Shown one piece after another: positions 49,647-61,329 of a DNA stretch of 64,000 bases. Numbering within the stretch: the stretch's first letter is position 1; each line of letters opens with the position of its first letter. A program made the translations under genes and the position numbers. Source of the stretch: Castanea sativa (taxonomy: Eukaryota; Streptophyta; Magnoliopsida; Fagales; Fagaceae); NCBI RefSeq assembly GCF_040712315.1, contig NC_134015.1:12296945-12360944 (forward strand). Direction: 5' to 3'. The notes beneath the pieces were generated by a model. The model did no database searches. It worked only from the letters and a program-made list of their open reading frames with translations, and was not told where the DNA came from.

Positions 49647-52600
49647 TCATTGATAGTACCTCCTCAGATGCTCCACGTTCCAAGGATGCTCTAACTTCTG
49701 CCTGTCCAGAGCTTCCAGGTAGTAAGACCCCTGCCTCTTGCAGTTGATTACCCTGTAGGGTCCTTCCCAATTGGGTCCCAATTTTCCATGAGCTGGATTC
49801 CTAGTTGCCAAGGAGATTCTCTTGAGGACAAGGTCCCCCACACTGAACCGTCTAGGTTTCACCATGGCATCATGCTGTCTAGCCATAAGATTTTTGTACC
49901 TTGCTGTCCTTTGCTCCGTGCCCATTCTTACCTCGTCAATAAGATCGAGGTCAAGACAAAGTTGTTCCCCATTCTCTTTCTCTTGATACTCCATCACTCG
50001 GTGATTAGCCATATGAACTTTTGCTGGTATGACAGCTTCACTTCCATAGGCTAGTTTAAAGGGGGTCTCTCTTGTCGGAGTTCGTACAGTCGTCCTATAG
50101 GCCCAAAGAACACCTGGTAACTCGTCTGGCCATATCCCTTTTGCCCCCTCGAGCCGAGTCTTGATGATTTTCAGCAGGGATTGATTTGCTACTTCTGCTT
50201 GTCCATTTGCCTGTGGGTGGGATGGCGAGGAATAGTGATTCTTGATTCCAAAATGATTGCAAAAGTCCCTGAAGGGCGCATTGTCGAATTGACGTCCGTT
50301 GTCCGATACCAATACCCTAGGTACTCCGAACCTACATAAAATATTCTTCCATACAAAAATTTTCACATTTTGCTGAGTGATCGTTGCAAGAGGCTCGGCT
50401 TCTACCCACTTGGTAAAGTAATCGATTCCTACCACCAAAAACTTCATTTGTTTGGTTCCCATGGGGAAGGGACCTAGGATATCCAGTCCCCACTGTGCAA
50501 AGGGCCACGGGGCCATCATTGGGGTCTGGTACTCCGACAGCCGTCTAGGTACGTTGCTATAGCGCTGGCACTGGTCACATACCTTAACATAAGCTTTAGC
50601 ATCTACCTGCATTGTAGGCCAATAGTAGCCGGCACGGATGATCTTATGGACTAGCGATCTCGCCCCTAAATGGTTTCCACATGCTCCTTCATGGACTTTC
50701 CTCAAAACATAATTTGACTCGTCAGGAGCCAAGCACCTTAAATAAGGCTGAGAAAAACCTTGCTTGTACAACACTTTATTTATGAGGACGTACTTGGCTG
50801 CCCTGACCCTCAGCTTCCTAGCTTCATCTTTGTCCTCTGAAAGCCTTCCATCTTTAAGATAAACTACTATTAGACTTGTCCAATTCTCTCCTGCTTCTAT
50901 CTGCTGTATGTCAGGAATGTCTATGCTTGGCATATACTGGACGTTGTCATACTCGTCCGTAACTCCTGCTGAAGCTGCTTTTGCTAAGGCGTCGGCTTCC
51001 ATATTTTCCTCCCTGGGGAGTTGAACAAAACTTATCGCTGAGAACTTTCGTGCAAGTCGTTTCACTCTACTGAGGTATTTCTTCATCCGGCCCTCCTTAG
51101 TATCACACATTCCATTTACTTGGTTGATGACTAGCTGAGAATCTCCTCTGATTGTTATCGACTCCGCCCCTAAGGACTTAGCCAATTCCAATCCCTTGAG
51201 TAGCGCTTCATACTCGGCCTCATTGTTGGTGGTTTGATATTGTAGACAGGTCGCGTACTCCAGCTTGTCACCCTCGGGGGACTTCAATATAACTCCAATC
51301 CCTCTTGCATGCAGTGTGGACGATTCGTCTACATTGATCACCCACTTTTTAATTCCTTCATCCTTGTCCAGGTCGTCTTGGCTGGGGGTGAACTCTGCGA
51401 TGAAATCTACCAATGCCTGCGCTTTTATCGCACTCCTTGGGATGTATCTGATATCGAACTCGCTAAGTTCAACGGCCCACTGTACCAGCCGTCCAGCAGC
51501 TTCCAACTTGTTCATTGCTTTCTTTATGGGGTGGTCCGTTAGGACGTTGATGATGTGAGCTTGGAAATAATGCCTCAGCTTCCTAGAAGCTGTGATCAAT
51601 GCAAAGGCCAGCTTCTCCATCATCGGGTATCGTCCTTCTGCTCCTCTCATTGCACGACTTGTATAATAAACCGGATTTTGGACCCTTCCCTCTTCCCTCA
51701 CCAACGCTGAGCTTACTGCGTGTGGGGACACTGCCAAATACAAATACAACTCTTTACCAGGTATAGACGGACTCAACAGCGGTGCTGTCATGAGATATGT
51801 CTTCAAGTCTTGGAAGGCCCTTTGACATTCGTCCGTCCATTCAAAAGCCTTCCTGAGCACTTTAAAGAATGGTAAACATTTGTCAGTAGCTTTTGATACA
51901 AACCTATTGAGGGCGGCGACTCGTCCGGTAAGAGACTGGACTTCTTTGATATTTTTCGGTGGCTCCATGTTCAGTATCGCTTGGATTTTATCCGGATTTG
52001 CTTCAATTCCTCTATGCGAAACCATGAAGCCCAAATATTTACCCGATGAAACTCCGAAAGCACACTTGCTTGGATTTAATTTCATGTTGTACCATGGCAA
52101 CGTGTCAAAAGTCTCTTGAAGGTCGTCCAGATGACTGTCCTCATCCTGACTTTCTACCAGCATGTCGTCCACATAAACCTCTACATTTCGCTCGATTTGA
52201 GGACGGAACATATGGTTAACCAGCCTCTAGTAAGTTGCCCCTACGTTCTTCAAACCGAAGGGCATTACCTTGTAGCAATACAACCCTTGGCTTGTAACGA
52301 ATGAGGTCTTCTCTTGATCCGCTTCATCCATCTATATTTGGTTGTAACCTGAGAAAGCGTCCATGAAGCTAAGCACTCTGTGACCTGTCGTCGAGTCCAC
52401 CAGCTGGAAAAATGCGTGGCAATGGGTAATTATCCTTGGGGCAAGCCTTATTTAGATCAGTGAAGTCCACGCACATTCGTCATTTGCCGTTAGCTTTCTT
52501 AACCATGACCACGTTCGCTAACCAATCCGGATAATAAACTTCTCGGATGAACTCCACGACAAGCAACTTCTGTACTTCTTCCTTAATAGCATTATCTCGC

Positions 52601-53330
52601 TCAGGAGCGAAAATCCTTTTCTTCTGACGCACTGGTTTTGAATAAGGACATACATTCAGGCTATGGGCAATAACACTTGGATCAATGCCAGTCATGTCCT
52701 CGTGATTCCATGTGAAGACATCGAGGCTTTTCTTCAGAAACCGGACTAAAGCGTGCTTTGCCCCCTCTTCCATGCTCACCCCAATTCTAGCAACCTTCTC
52801 AGGATGGTTCTCGTCCAAAGGGACGTCTTCCAATACTTCAGTGGGCTCTGCTGCGATCCTTCTCCCGTCTATACTCATTGCTTGTATATGTTTGTCCATC
52901 ACCAGCATGGCCAAGTAGCATTATCTGGCAGCCAACTGATCTCCTTATACTTGGCCTACTCCGTACTCGGTTGAAAATTTGATGGACAAGTGGTAGGTAG
53001 AGGTCACCGCCTTCCAGCTATTCAGGGTTGGTCTTCCAATAATTGCATTATATGACGATGCACAATCAACAACAAGGAAATTTACCTCCTTGGTTATCTG
53101 CTGTGGATGTGTTCCGACGACCACTGGTAATGTGATGGTACGCACTAGTTGCACCTTCATTCCTCCGAATCCTACCAATGGCGAACTCACTGGTCGAAGC
53201 TGATCTCGTCCTAACCTCATTTGCTAGAAGGCGGGGTAGTAAAGAATGTCTGCAGAACTGTCATTATCAATCAACACCTTCCTGGTCATGTAGTCAGAAA
53301 TGAGTAGGGTGATGACTATCGCGTCGTCGT
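49647..53330 (-). pseudogene. Ty3 pol: protease, RT, two RNase H domains, integrase (disrupted)
   Basis: Retroelement polyprotein. The protease region (about 53330-52945) reads VLIDNDSSADILYY, with Asp where the active-site Gly is usual. Reverse transcriptase has FTDLNKACPKDNYPLPR, FMDAFSGYNQI and the catalytic YVDDML. The ancestral RNase H is followed by a second domain (WVINVDESSTLHARGIGVIL…TNNEAEYEALLKGLELAKSL…ADALAKAA). Integrase has an HHCC finger (HEGACGNHLG…CDQCQ) and DDE residues in WGLDILGPF, SDNGRQFD and NGQAEVANQSLL. The last 854 codons (52211..49647) are open. Upstream, in-frame stops occur near 53220, at two sites between 52945 and 52914, at 52480, and near 52333 and 52228. There is also a frame slip near 52415. 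Confidence 0.9.
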
Positions 53331-53612
53331 ACGGGTGGTGAAGTCGTCCTGCCTCCTCGTCCGTGAACTTAATGGCCTGCTCGTCTACTTCCCTCGTCTT
53401 ACAAGGTCGTCCAGACAGCTGATGTTCTGCACCACTTTCAGATATGTCTTTCTTGACTTGGATGATTGCGCTGTCGAGTTTTCTCCTATAATTACCCTTA
53501 TTTCTCCTAGTGGGGGACGTGATGATTCTTCCACCTTAGCTTTCAACTTCTCATATTTTTGGTCTCGTTCAAGGAAGTTCCTTAGTTTTCCTTGTCTAAT
53601 GAGATTTTCTAT

Positions 53613-54875
53613 CTACTGCTTCAAATCAAAACACTCGTCCGTGTCGTGCCCGTGGTCTCTGTGAAAGCGGTAGTACTTGCTCCTATTACGCTTGTTGGGA
53701 TCTCCCTTCATCTTATCCGGCCATTTCATGGACGGATCATCTTTGATCTGCATAAGAACCTGCTCCAGTGGCATGGTCAGGGGCATATATTGGTGATTCC
53801 TTGCGGAGGAACTTGCTTTCTTCCCATCCTTATCTTTCCTCTCGTCTGCCTGAGATTTCTTTGGAGGAGGTCCCTGATCTGAGTAACGATGGTGGCCCGC
53901 TTCCGTGCGCTCTCCCCTTTTTCTTTTCTTGACTATGATAGCGTCCTCGGCATTCATGAAATTCTGGGCCGAGTGGACGAGCTTGGCCATGGTCTGCGGT
54001 TCCTGCTCGTAAAGCTTATGAATGAATAAGTCAGAATTGACTCCATTGTGGAAGGCTGCCAGTAACAACTTGTCATCCATTTCGTCCACCGTCAAGGCTT
54101 CCCTATTAAACCGAGTAATAAAAGATCGCAGGCTCTCATTTTCCCCTTGTTCTATAGTCAGCAAACTAGAGGAGGAACGCTTGTGGCGCTGTCCTCCAAT
54201 GAAATTATTGACGAACAACTTACTCAACTCTTCAAACGATCCCACCGAGTTTGGGGATATTTTGCTGAACCACACCCGTGCTGGTCCCTTAAGTGTGGTG
54301 GGGAAAGCTCTGCACATAATCTCATCCGGGACCCCTTGAAGGTGCATGGTTGTCTTGAAAGTGGCGATGTGGTCACACGGGTCGCGATTTCCATCATATG
54401 AATCCAAGGAAGGCATTTTGAATTTTGGAGGTAGGGGATGACTGTTGATGGAAGCCGTGAAAGGGGAGTCCGTTCGATGAACCATATCATCCACTAGGTT
54501 TGCCCGCCTCATGTTCTCCCTCATGTCCTCCATGGCTTTTCGCATCTGGTCCATCTCTCTTTCCAAGTGTGGCATTCTTCTTGAAGCGGTACCCCTTATC
54601 TGACTTTCAGACTCGACATTCTGTCCTCCGCCTTCCTGACTCTGGGCTCGTCCCTCCATGTGCCCATCCTGGCGCTGCCTCCTAAGGTTGATCTCCCTAT
54701 TCAACTCCTGATTCTGACGGGTCAGTTCTGCCATAGCGGCAGCCATGGATTGTATATGTTGAATAGAAGGCGGTTGCATGACAGGCGCCGACCTATGATC
54801 ACGAAGGGGATTGCTAGATGCATCCCTACTCTCCTGATGGCCTGGGCTGGTAGCCCTTGATCTTGTCCGAACCAT
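53613..54875 (-). pseudogene. Ty3 gag (premature stop)
   Basis: Capsid-type protein starting MVRTRSRATSPGHQESRDAS. It has a coiled-coil N-half (MAAAMAELTRQNQELNREI), the retrotransposon Gag core (FKMPSLDSYDGNRDPCDHIA, FPTTLKGPARVWFSKI, SLRSFITRFNREAL), and a basic tail. The C-terminal knuckle-like motif is YYRFHRDHGHDTDECFDLKQ, with Tyr where family members usually have the first Cys. A TAG at 53613..53615 ends the frame; the same frame continues as gag-like sequence for about 100 codons beyond it, so the stop is a mutation or possibly read through. Confidence 0.88.
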
Positions 54876-54955
54876 TCAGCCTTTTGTCTAGGAAAGGCTG
54901 ATCCTCAACAAAAGATATAGTCAAATGAAAAGAACAATGAATAGTGTTTATTTTT

Positions 54956-54972
54956 CCCACAGACGGCGCCAA
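54956..54972 (-). promoter_or_regulatory. Primer binding site of the Ty3 element
   Basis: The minus strand reads TTGGCGCCGTCTGTGGG one base after the 5' LTR's terminal CA. The TGGCGCC start is the form used by many plant Ty3 elements (usually attributed to tRNA-Asp; attribution from recall). Confidence 0.8.
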
Positions 54973-54973
54973 C

Positions 54974-55525
54974 TGATGATGCAAGGAAAATCAGTAGGCT
55001 GGATGCTCCAGATTTGAAAGGACCACTCGCTCTCTTGAAGGCCTGGAAAACTAAAGAAAAATAATCAAAGGTGACCGGGATCGCCGGCCAAGAACCCTCC
55101 GATGGTAAAGTCAGTTTTCTCTCTATATTTGTGGAAGTTCCAATTTCTTGGGAAATGTTCAACGTACCTTCCATTAGTCTGAATGGCTGTTTATATAGTA
55201 TCCTGGAGATAGTTATTAAAATTGTAACCTCCCCTGGATAACTCCCATAACCACCTGATAGTTGCATTTTCTCATACAACGGTCACCGGAAGTTATGCGT
55301 GTATTATGGAATGGTGAAGTGTATTTTAGTAATTCCCAAGTGTACGTGCTCATCCATGGGTATTCCTCGTGTGGACGAATATAGTCAGGACGAGGTGGTC
55401 GCCTTTTGTGGACGAGAGACGTGGGTTTGACTTCGTCCATGGACGGCTATGGTGTTAGTCACGTCTCGAGCTTTCTTTTAGACGGATGTTGGTGTGGATG
55501 ACTTGGAATATTTCATTCCTCATCA
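54974..55525 (-). repeat. 5' LTR of the Ty3 element (552 bp)
   Basis: TG…CA ends. On the minus strand it carries a TATA box, CTATATAAACAG (55187..55198), that should start the gag-pol transcript. It matches the 3' LTR at about 97%. Confidence 0.93.
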
Positions 55526-56080
55526 TATATAATAGTTGTCTATATACTTTTCAATTAAAAAAATTTAAGTAGATTGCGTTAAAAAGGCCTTATTGTATCC
55601 TAAAATACAAACTATTAAAAAGGGGGGAAAAAAAAAAGGCTCCATAGTACACTACACAACACTACACGCATAGCTGATAGCAGTTGCACACTGCCCATAA
55701 CATACTAGAACACACAGCCATATGACCCACGGCCTCACACGCTAAAACTAACTTCCCTAAGACACTAACTCACCCACTGTAGCATGAATAATCTCTTTTA
55801 CTTTATTATAATTTATCATACCAATTAAAAAAAAATCTTATTTAAGGTATACTAAAATTAAGTGAATTAGTCATATTATTAATTGAAAAAGAAATGTTAG
55901 AGGAACATAAAAACAAAAAACTTAATTAGTAATTTCGTATCTTAAAAGCAAGAAAAATAGATTTTAAATGAGAAATAAAAAAGTTTAATAAATTTTATTT
56001 AATTAATATTTAAATATAGAAAGCCCACTTAAAATTTTCATCTTAGGCCCCACAAGTGTTGAGCCAGCCCTGTATATACT

Positions 56081-56576
56081 TATTTGCTAGAATAAAGCTT
56101 GACTCCAAACCTATTTGACTCTATCTTTTCCAACCCATTACATGATAAATTACGAGATTATTTATGCATATTAATTAAACAAGTCACATGAATAGTCTCT
56201 TTAATTATTAGCAAAGATAGTTTTAAATATGCTTAGAATAACTGACATTTTCCTATTTGCTATGCCCCCATTCAATATACCCTTGGAGTTAATCAAGTGA
56301 GTAACCCACATGTTACCTTGTAGGTATTGAAAGCCAGCCAAAGAAGGAAACTTCATCAGCACTTCAGCAAGTAGAAGAGCCACCATTGTCCACCTCTCGT
56401 GTATAAGTACGTGGCATGTGTTAATCCATGCATGAGATTTTACAAGCAAAGGGAATTTGCATGCAATCATTTCATAAGCCACGTGGTCTTCTTGGACCAT
56501 GGGCTTATATGCAGGCATTTCGCAAGTCACGTCTTATAATCACTTAAATTAGAAGGTATGGACGTATGGTCGAGAG
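56081..56576. other. Spacer between FRL units 2 and 3
   Basis: Paralogous to 36870-37318, between units 1 and 2 (for example TACCTTGTAGGTATTGAAAG and CATTTCATAAGCCACGTGG). No gene seen. Confidence 0.7.
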
Positions 56577-56708
56577 AGAAAGAGTAGGGATGGCAATTTA
56601 AATCCGACCTGCGAATACCCGGTCTAGCCCGACCCTAATGGGCCGGGTTTTACCCGGTCCGATAAAGAATAGGGTCGGGTATGGATTTAAAAAAAAAAAA
56701 CCCGAAGC

Positions 56709-56728
56709 GGGTCCGGGTCGGGTCCGGG
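56709..56728 (+). repeat. G-quadruplex-forming subterminal motif, left end of hAT
   Basis: Four GGG runs separated by TCC, TC and TCC. Matching G-rich runs occur at 61763..61783 near the right end. Confidence 0.7.
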
Positions 56729-58640
56729 TTTTATCAAAAAAATCCAGACCCGACCCGGAACCCGACCGGGATAAATACCCGGTATAGGAAATTACTAAAA
56801 TACCCCTTATATATATATTTTCTGATTTTGTAAGAAACCTAATTCTCTACTCTCTACTCTCTCACACTCACACCAGCCGCCTCTCACACTCAGCCCTGCG
56901 CCCCTGCCCTCTCGCCTCTCTCACACTCACAGCCTCAGCCAGCCGCAGCTCTCGCCTCGCCTCGCCAGCACACAGCCCTCGCCTCGCCTCGCCAGCACAC
57001 AGCCCTCGCCTCGCCTCTCTCACACTCACAGCCAGCCGCAGCTCTCGCCTCGCGGCCTTGCGGCCTCGCCTTTCATCGTCATCATCGTCACACCAACATC
57101 ACCACCTTTCATTGTCATCATCGTCTCCATCTTCTTCTTCATCGTCATCCATCCCGAGGTTTGGTTTGTCTTCTTTTAATTGCGTCTTTTATTTCCTTTT
57201 GTTTTTTCAGTTTTGGGTTTTGTCCGTTTGCTTTTAAGGTTAGTATCTTGATTAAGATCCTAATTATGCTTTTTTTTTTTAAAGATTAAGTTTGTTGATG
57301 GATTTGAATTTTAGGGCTTATGGGTATCCTTCTTTTTTGCCGACGTGATCACTTTGAGTTTGGGGTTTTGTTTGTTTCTTCACTTGGTAAAATGAAAATC
57401 CACATTTTGATTTGGTTTTTATTCCTTTTTTTTTTTTAAGAAAAAAAAAGAAAAAAGAAATGAGCTTTGAAGTGGGAATGGCTTTAGATTTACGATTTAT
57501 ATGTTGCATAATTGCATTATATCTAATTTAATTTTGGCTATGACATGCTTGTCACTGATGATTATGAGCTAATTAGTCATAATAAATCAACGACAGTTAC
57601 TTTGAGAATAGAAGCAGTTGATTTTGGCTAAAATCTTAGTTGGTTTGTGTAATACAAGGAGGTGCGGTTTAGATGTGTGAGAACTGGGAAGGTTTGTGAT
57701 TGCAACGATTTTTTCCTTGTCTCTCCATATTACATTTTGAGGTATTGTGTGTATCTGTGATTCATAAATAAGTGTCATTTTTGCCAATTAGCTCTCCATA
57801 TTTAGATTCTTCTAATGCTTTTAATTGCCTTATGGTGTTATTTACTGTGTTAAGTTTTTCTTTTGTTTAAAGGGTCGATTATGTAAAAATCCTTTTTCTC
57901 TGATTTAGAATTATTATTGCTAATGATGTGAATCTGCCATTTTGGAGTTTTAAGGCTTTCTGCTAGTTAGTTTAAGACTTTTAGATGATTGGTGTGGTGG
58001 TTGAGTTGGGATTTTCTGTGGAGAAAGTGGTGAGAGGATTTTCAGGTGTTTTGTTGGGTTTGCTATTTAATATCCATCTTTGGAGTTGCAACAGCAAGAA
58101 CTTTAAGTAGAGATTAAAACATTGGAAGATCTCTCTTTATTTTGTTATATTTAAATTTTAATTAATTTGATTTTGGGTGATTCATACTTATTATGTAATG
58201 AGCGGTAGGGGCCTTGGGTTGAATTTATTGTAGGAAATTGAGATTTTGGGATTGTCACCATTTATACTTATTTGTTTGTCTTTCTCCTTTTTTGGCCAAA
58301 TACCATTCGTATTGGTTTGGGAATTACCATTAGAGGAAATGGATAGGAACATGACATTTAAAACCTTGGAAGTTTCTTCAATAGATGCATCAAAGAGTAT
58401 CTTTTGCACAGTTTTTGTAAGCTGTCTATAATTCAGTACTAATCTGTAACATTTTAAAGCTTGCTTCTGTTAAAATTTTGCTTCTATTAAGCCCATATTC
58501 AAATGAAAAGCCCATATTCAAAGTAGAAGAAGAGAATAAGTGTCATTTACAGTCTTGAAGAAACTTCTTCTGATCTAGTATGCAAGTAATTCATGTCACA
58601 TGATTTTGTGTTTGTTGTGAATGCAGAGCCTAAAACGGAG

Positions 58641-61329
58641 ATGGAAAACACAAACAAATCTAGTTCTTCCTCGCCGAGCGGCTCTCCCTTGAGAAACAAA
58701 TCTAGTTCTTCCTCGCCAAGTGGCTCTCCCTTGAGAACCGAACGTTTTCCTTTGCCAGCTATGCGACCTTCTTCACCATTTTCACGTTCACCCTCACCAT
58801 TGTCGCTCATGGCTCACCCTCAGGATCACCATCACCTTTATGCCCATTAAACAACGAGTAAGCGTTTGGAATTTGTAGTTAATTATGTTTAATTATATTT
58901 GGGTTGATAGAATTTGTGAATCTGTGTATTTATGAATTTGTGCGTATTAATCAATGAGTATGTCACATAATAAATTTAAGTATATTTGTTGTGATTCTAA
59001 TTCCTAAACTTTTTAACCAATTAGGAGTCCAAAATCCCCAGTGGACTTAGGAGAAGACTTAGAGTTAGAGGGAACAAGAAGTGGGGAGTGAGGAGAGTGA
59101 GAGGGAGAGCGAGAGCGAGAGCCTACAAATGAGGGCTTGGAGTTGGATACAACTAGAAAAAGAAAGACTACCTCAGATGTTTGGGATCATTTTACAAGGA
59201 AGAAAGTTGATGGAAAAATTAAAGCCCAATGTCATCATTGTAGCAAACTTTACTTGGGTGATTCTAGCCAAGGTACAACCCATTTACGTAATCATTTAGC
59301 AAGATGTCCACGGTTGAAGTTTAAAGATATAAGGGATATGCGACAACAAGTGTTAATTAAACAACAAAATAAGGTGGATGGAACTATGAGTTTAAATGCT
59401 TATCAATTTGATCAAGGCAAAGTGAGGAATAATCTTGCTCGTATGGTCATCCTACATGAATACCCCCTTTCAATAGCGTTGACCACATTGGATTTAGAGA
59501 ATTTGTGGTTTCTCTTCTACAGTTGTTTATACTTGTCACAAGAAATAGTGTGTAGAGTGAATTTCTTATAATCTATGATAATGATTGGGAGAAACCTTTG
59601 AAGATGACGGACAAGAATGGAAGTAGGATGGCAATTACAACTGATATGTGGACTTCAAGTAACAAAAAGAGAGGGTTTATGGTCATTACCGCTCATTTTA
59701 TTGATCATACTTGGACGTTGCAAAGCCGGGTTTTAAGGTAATTTTTTTATCTATAAATTGAATGTTAAAGACTTTACATTTAGAATGTTTATTGAGTTAT
59801 GTTATAATTATTCCTATTATTTTTTTAGGTTTGTTTATGTTCCTTCTCCACACACAAAAGATGTCCTTGCTGATGTCCTTGTTGATTGCTTTTTAGAGTG
59901 GAATATTGATAGGAAGTTGTCTACAATAACCGTTGATAATTGTAGTACTAATGATGCTATGATAAGACTTCTCTTGAATAAGCTTGATACTAGTTCTCTC
60001 ATGTTGGGTGGGTCTATGTTGCATATGAGATGTGCCGCACATATTTTGAATTTAATTGTTCAAGATGGATTGTCTCTTATTGGTGATGGTATTGAAAGGA
60101 TTCGTGATAGTGTGATTTATTGACCGGATCACCAAAAAGGAGGCAAAAATTTGAAGAAAATGCACGACAATTGCGTGTTCAATGCACCAAAGAGTTAGTC
60201 TTAGATTGTAAAACTCGTTGGAATTTAACTTACTTAATGCTTTCATCGCATTGATTTATAAAGATGTTTTTCCTCGTTTGGCTAAACGTGAAACATCTTA
60301 TTCTTCTTTGCCATATGATCATGATTGGGAGTTAGCTAAAGATATTTGTGGGAAGTTGGAGTTGTTTCATAGTGTGACTCGAGTTTTTTTCATGTCGTAA
60401 AGTACCCCACAACTAATATGTATTTTACTTTGGTGTGTGAGTTGAAAATTGCATTGAATGAATGGAGTTTGTCTTCAAATGAGATGATAGCTACAATAGC
60501 AGAAAGCATGCTTGCTAAATTTAATTCTTATCGGGCTAATGTTAGTGTTGTTATGGTCTTTGCCGCTATCTTAGATCCAAGATATAAGATGAAGTTATTG
60601 GAGTTTTATTATCCTAACATTTATGGTGATAATTCAAATTTGGAGATTGAAAAAATAAAGAATCTTTGTTATGATTTGCTTGATGAGTATGGAGATCTAG
60701 ATGAGTCCCCGCAAATAATGAAGGAAGTTCTCATATTCCCGCAAGTAGTGCTTCAAGCCCTCGCGGCTCAAATGAAGTTTAGGTTGAGTGGGTCATCAAT
60801 GTCATGTTTTGATTTGTTTGTGAACAATAGTTCAAAGAAACATGGGAGTGCTAGAATGGAATTTGATTATTTCATTGATGAGGGAGTGTTGAAGAGAAGT
60901 GAAGATTTTGATATTTTGGGATGGTGGAAAAGTAATGGTCTCAAGTATCCTACTTTACAAAGGATTGCAAGAGACATTTTAGCCATTCCGTCACAACCGT
61001 TGCTTCGAATCTGCCTTTAGCACTAGTGGGAGGCTTTTAAGTCCACACCGTAGTAGGCTACATCCCAAGACTATAGAGGCAATGATGTGTGCTCAGAATT
61101 GGTTATGGAGTGAAATCAACGGTTAGTAATTGTCTAATTTTTATTTATAAAATCAAAATTGTATTTTTATATTTGCTTGTTACAAATTGATGAAGTTTAT
61201 TCCATTTTTTAATTCCTTGTTGTTGTAGGTTCTTCAACTATGTCTGGTGATTGTGATTTTCAAACAATTTTTGATGATAAGGAGCCTAATGAAGAGGAAG
61301 GGAGTTGTGTCACAGTTGTGGACGATTAA
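58641..61329 (+). pseudogene. hAT transposase with BED zinc finger (disrupted)
   Basis: Cut-and-paste transposase. The 5' leader contains an intron ending at 58626, and translation likely starts at 58641 (MENTNKSSSSSPSGSPLR). Next come an acidic, Ser/Glu-rich stretch and a BED finger at about 59170-59310 (VWDHFTRKK…CHHCSKLYLGD…HLRNHLARC). The catalytic core has AITTDMWTS and STITVDNCSTND, joined over a GT-AG intron (59738..59829). The C-terminal dimerisation block is FDILGWWKSNGLKYPTLQRI, continuing in another frame as FSTSGRLLSPHRSR, and a last intron (61122..61228) leads to the stop at 61327. Frame changes near 58840, 59090, 59470, 60125, 60990 and 61006 show it is inactive. Confidence in the family is high; the exon borders are partly inferred. 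Confidence 0.85.

Larger units (their letters stand above)
45587..55525 (-). mobile_element. Ty3/gypsy LTR retrotransposon, Tat/Retand-like, 9.9 kb
   Basis: A full-length but mutated element on the minus strand: 5' LTR 54974..55525, primer site, gag, protease, reverse transcriptase, two RNase H domains, integrase, an antisense extra ORF, purine tract and 3' LTR 45587..46148. The 5-base target duplication is TATAT (45582..45586 and 55526..55530). The second RNase H domain and the antisense ORF between pol and the 3' LTR are marks of the Tat lineage (Ogre, Retand and relatives). It inserted into an existing hAT MITE. Confidence 0.93.
45499..56072. mobile_element. hAT MITE split by a nested Ty3 element
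   Basis: The outer ends CAGGGCTAGCTTAA (45499) and, reversed, CAGGGCTGGCTCAA (56072) are hAT-type inverted termini. The flanking 8-base sequences CATATACT (45491..45498) and TATATACT (56073..56080) are a target duplication with one mismatch. Removing the Ty3 element leaves about 630 bases (45499..45586 plus 55531..56072) without coding capacity. The unit 1-unit 2 spacer has the empty site near 36860 (CCTATACTAATTTGC). A relative lies at 16140..16700. Confidence 0.85.

Noticed and set aside
51265..51558. Plus-strand frames within pol (also 51309, 53335, 54022 and similar)
   Set aside because: They are antisense shadows of the Ty3 gag-pol coding strand. Unlike the antisense ORF at 46502-48712 they have no introns, promoter or recognised core.
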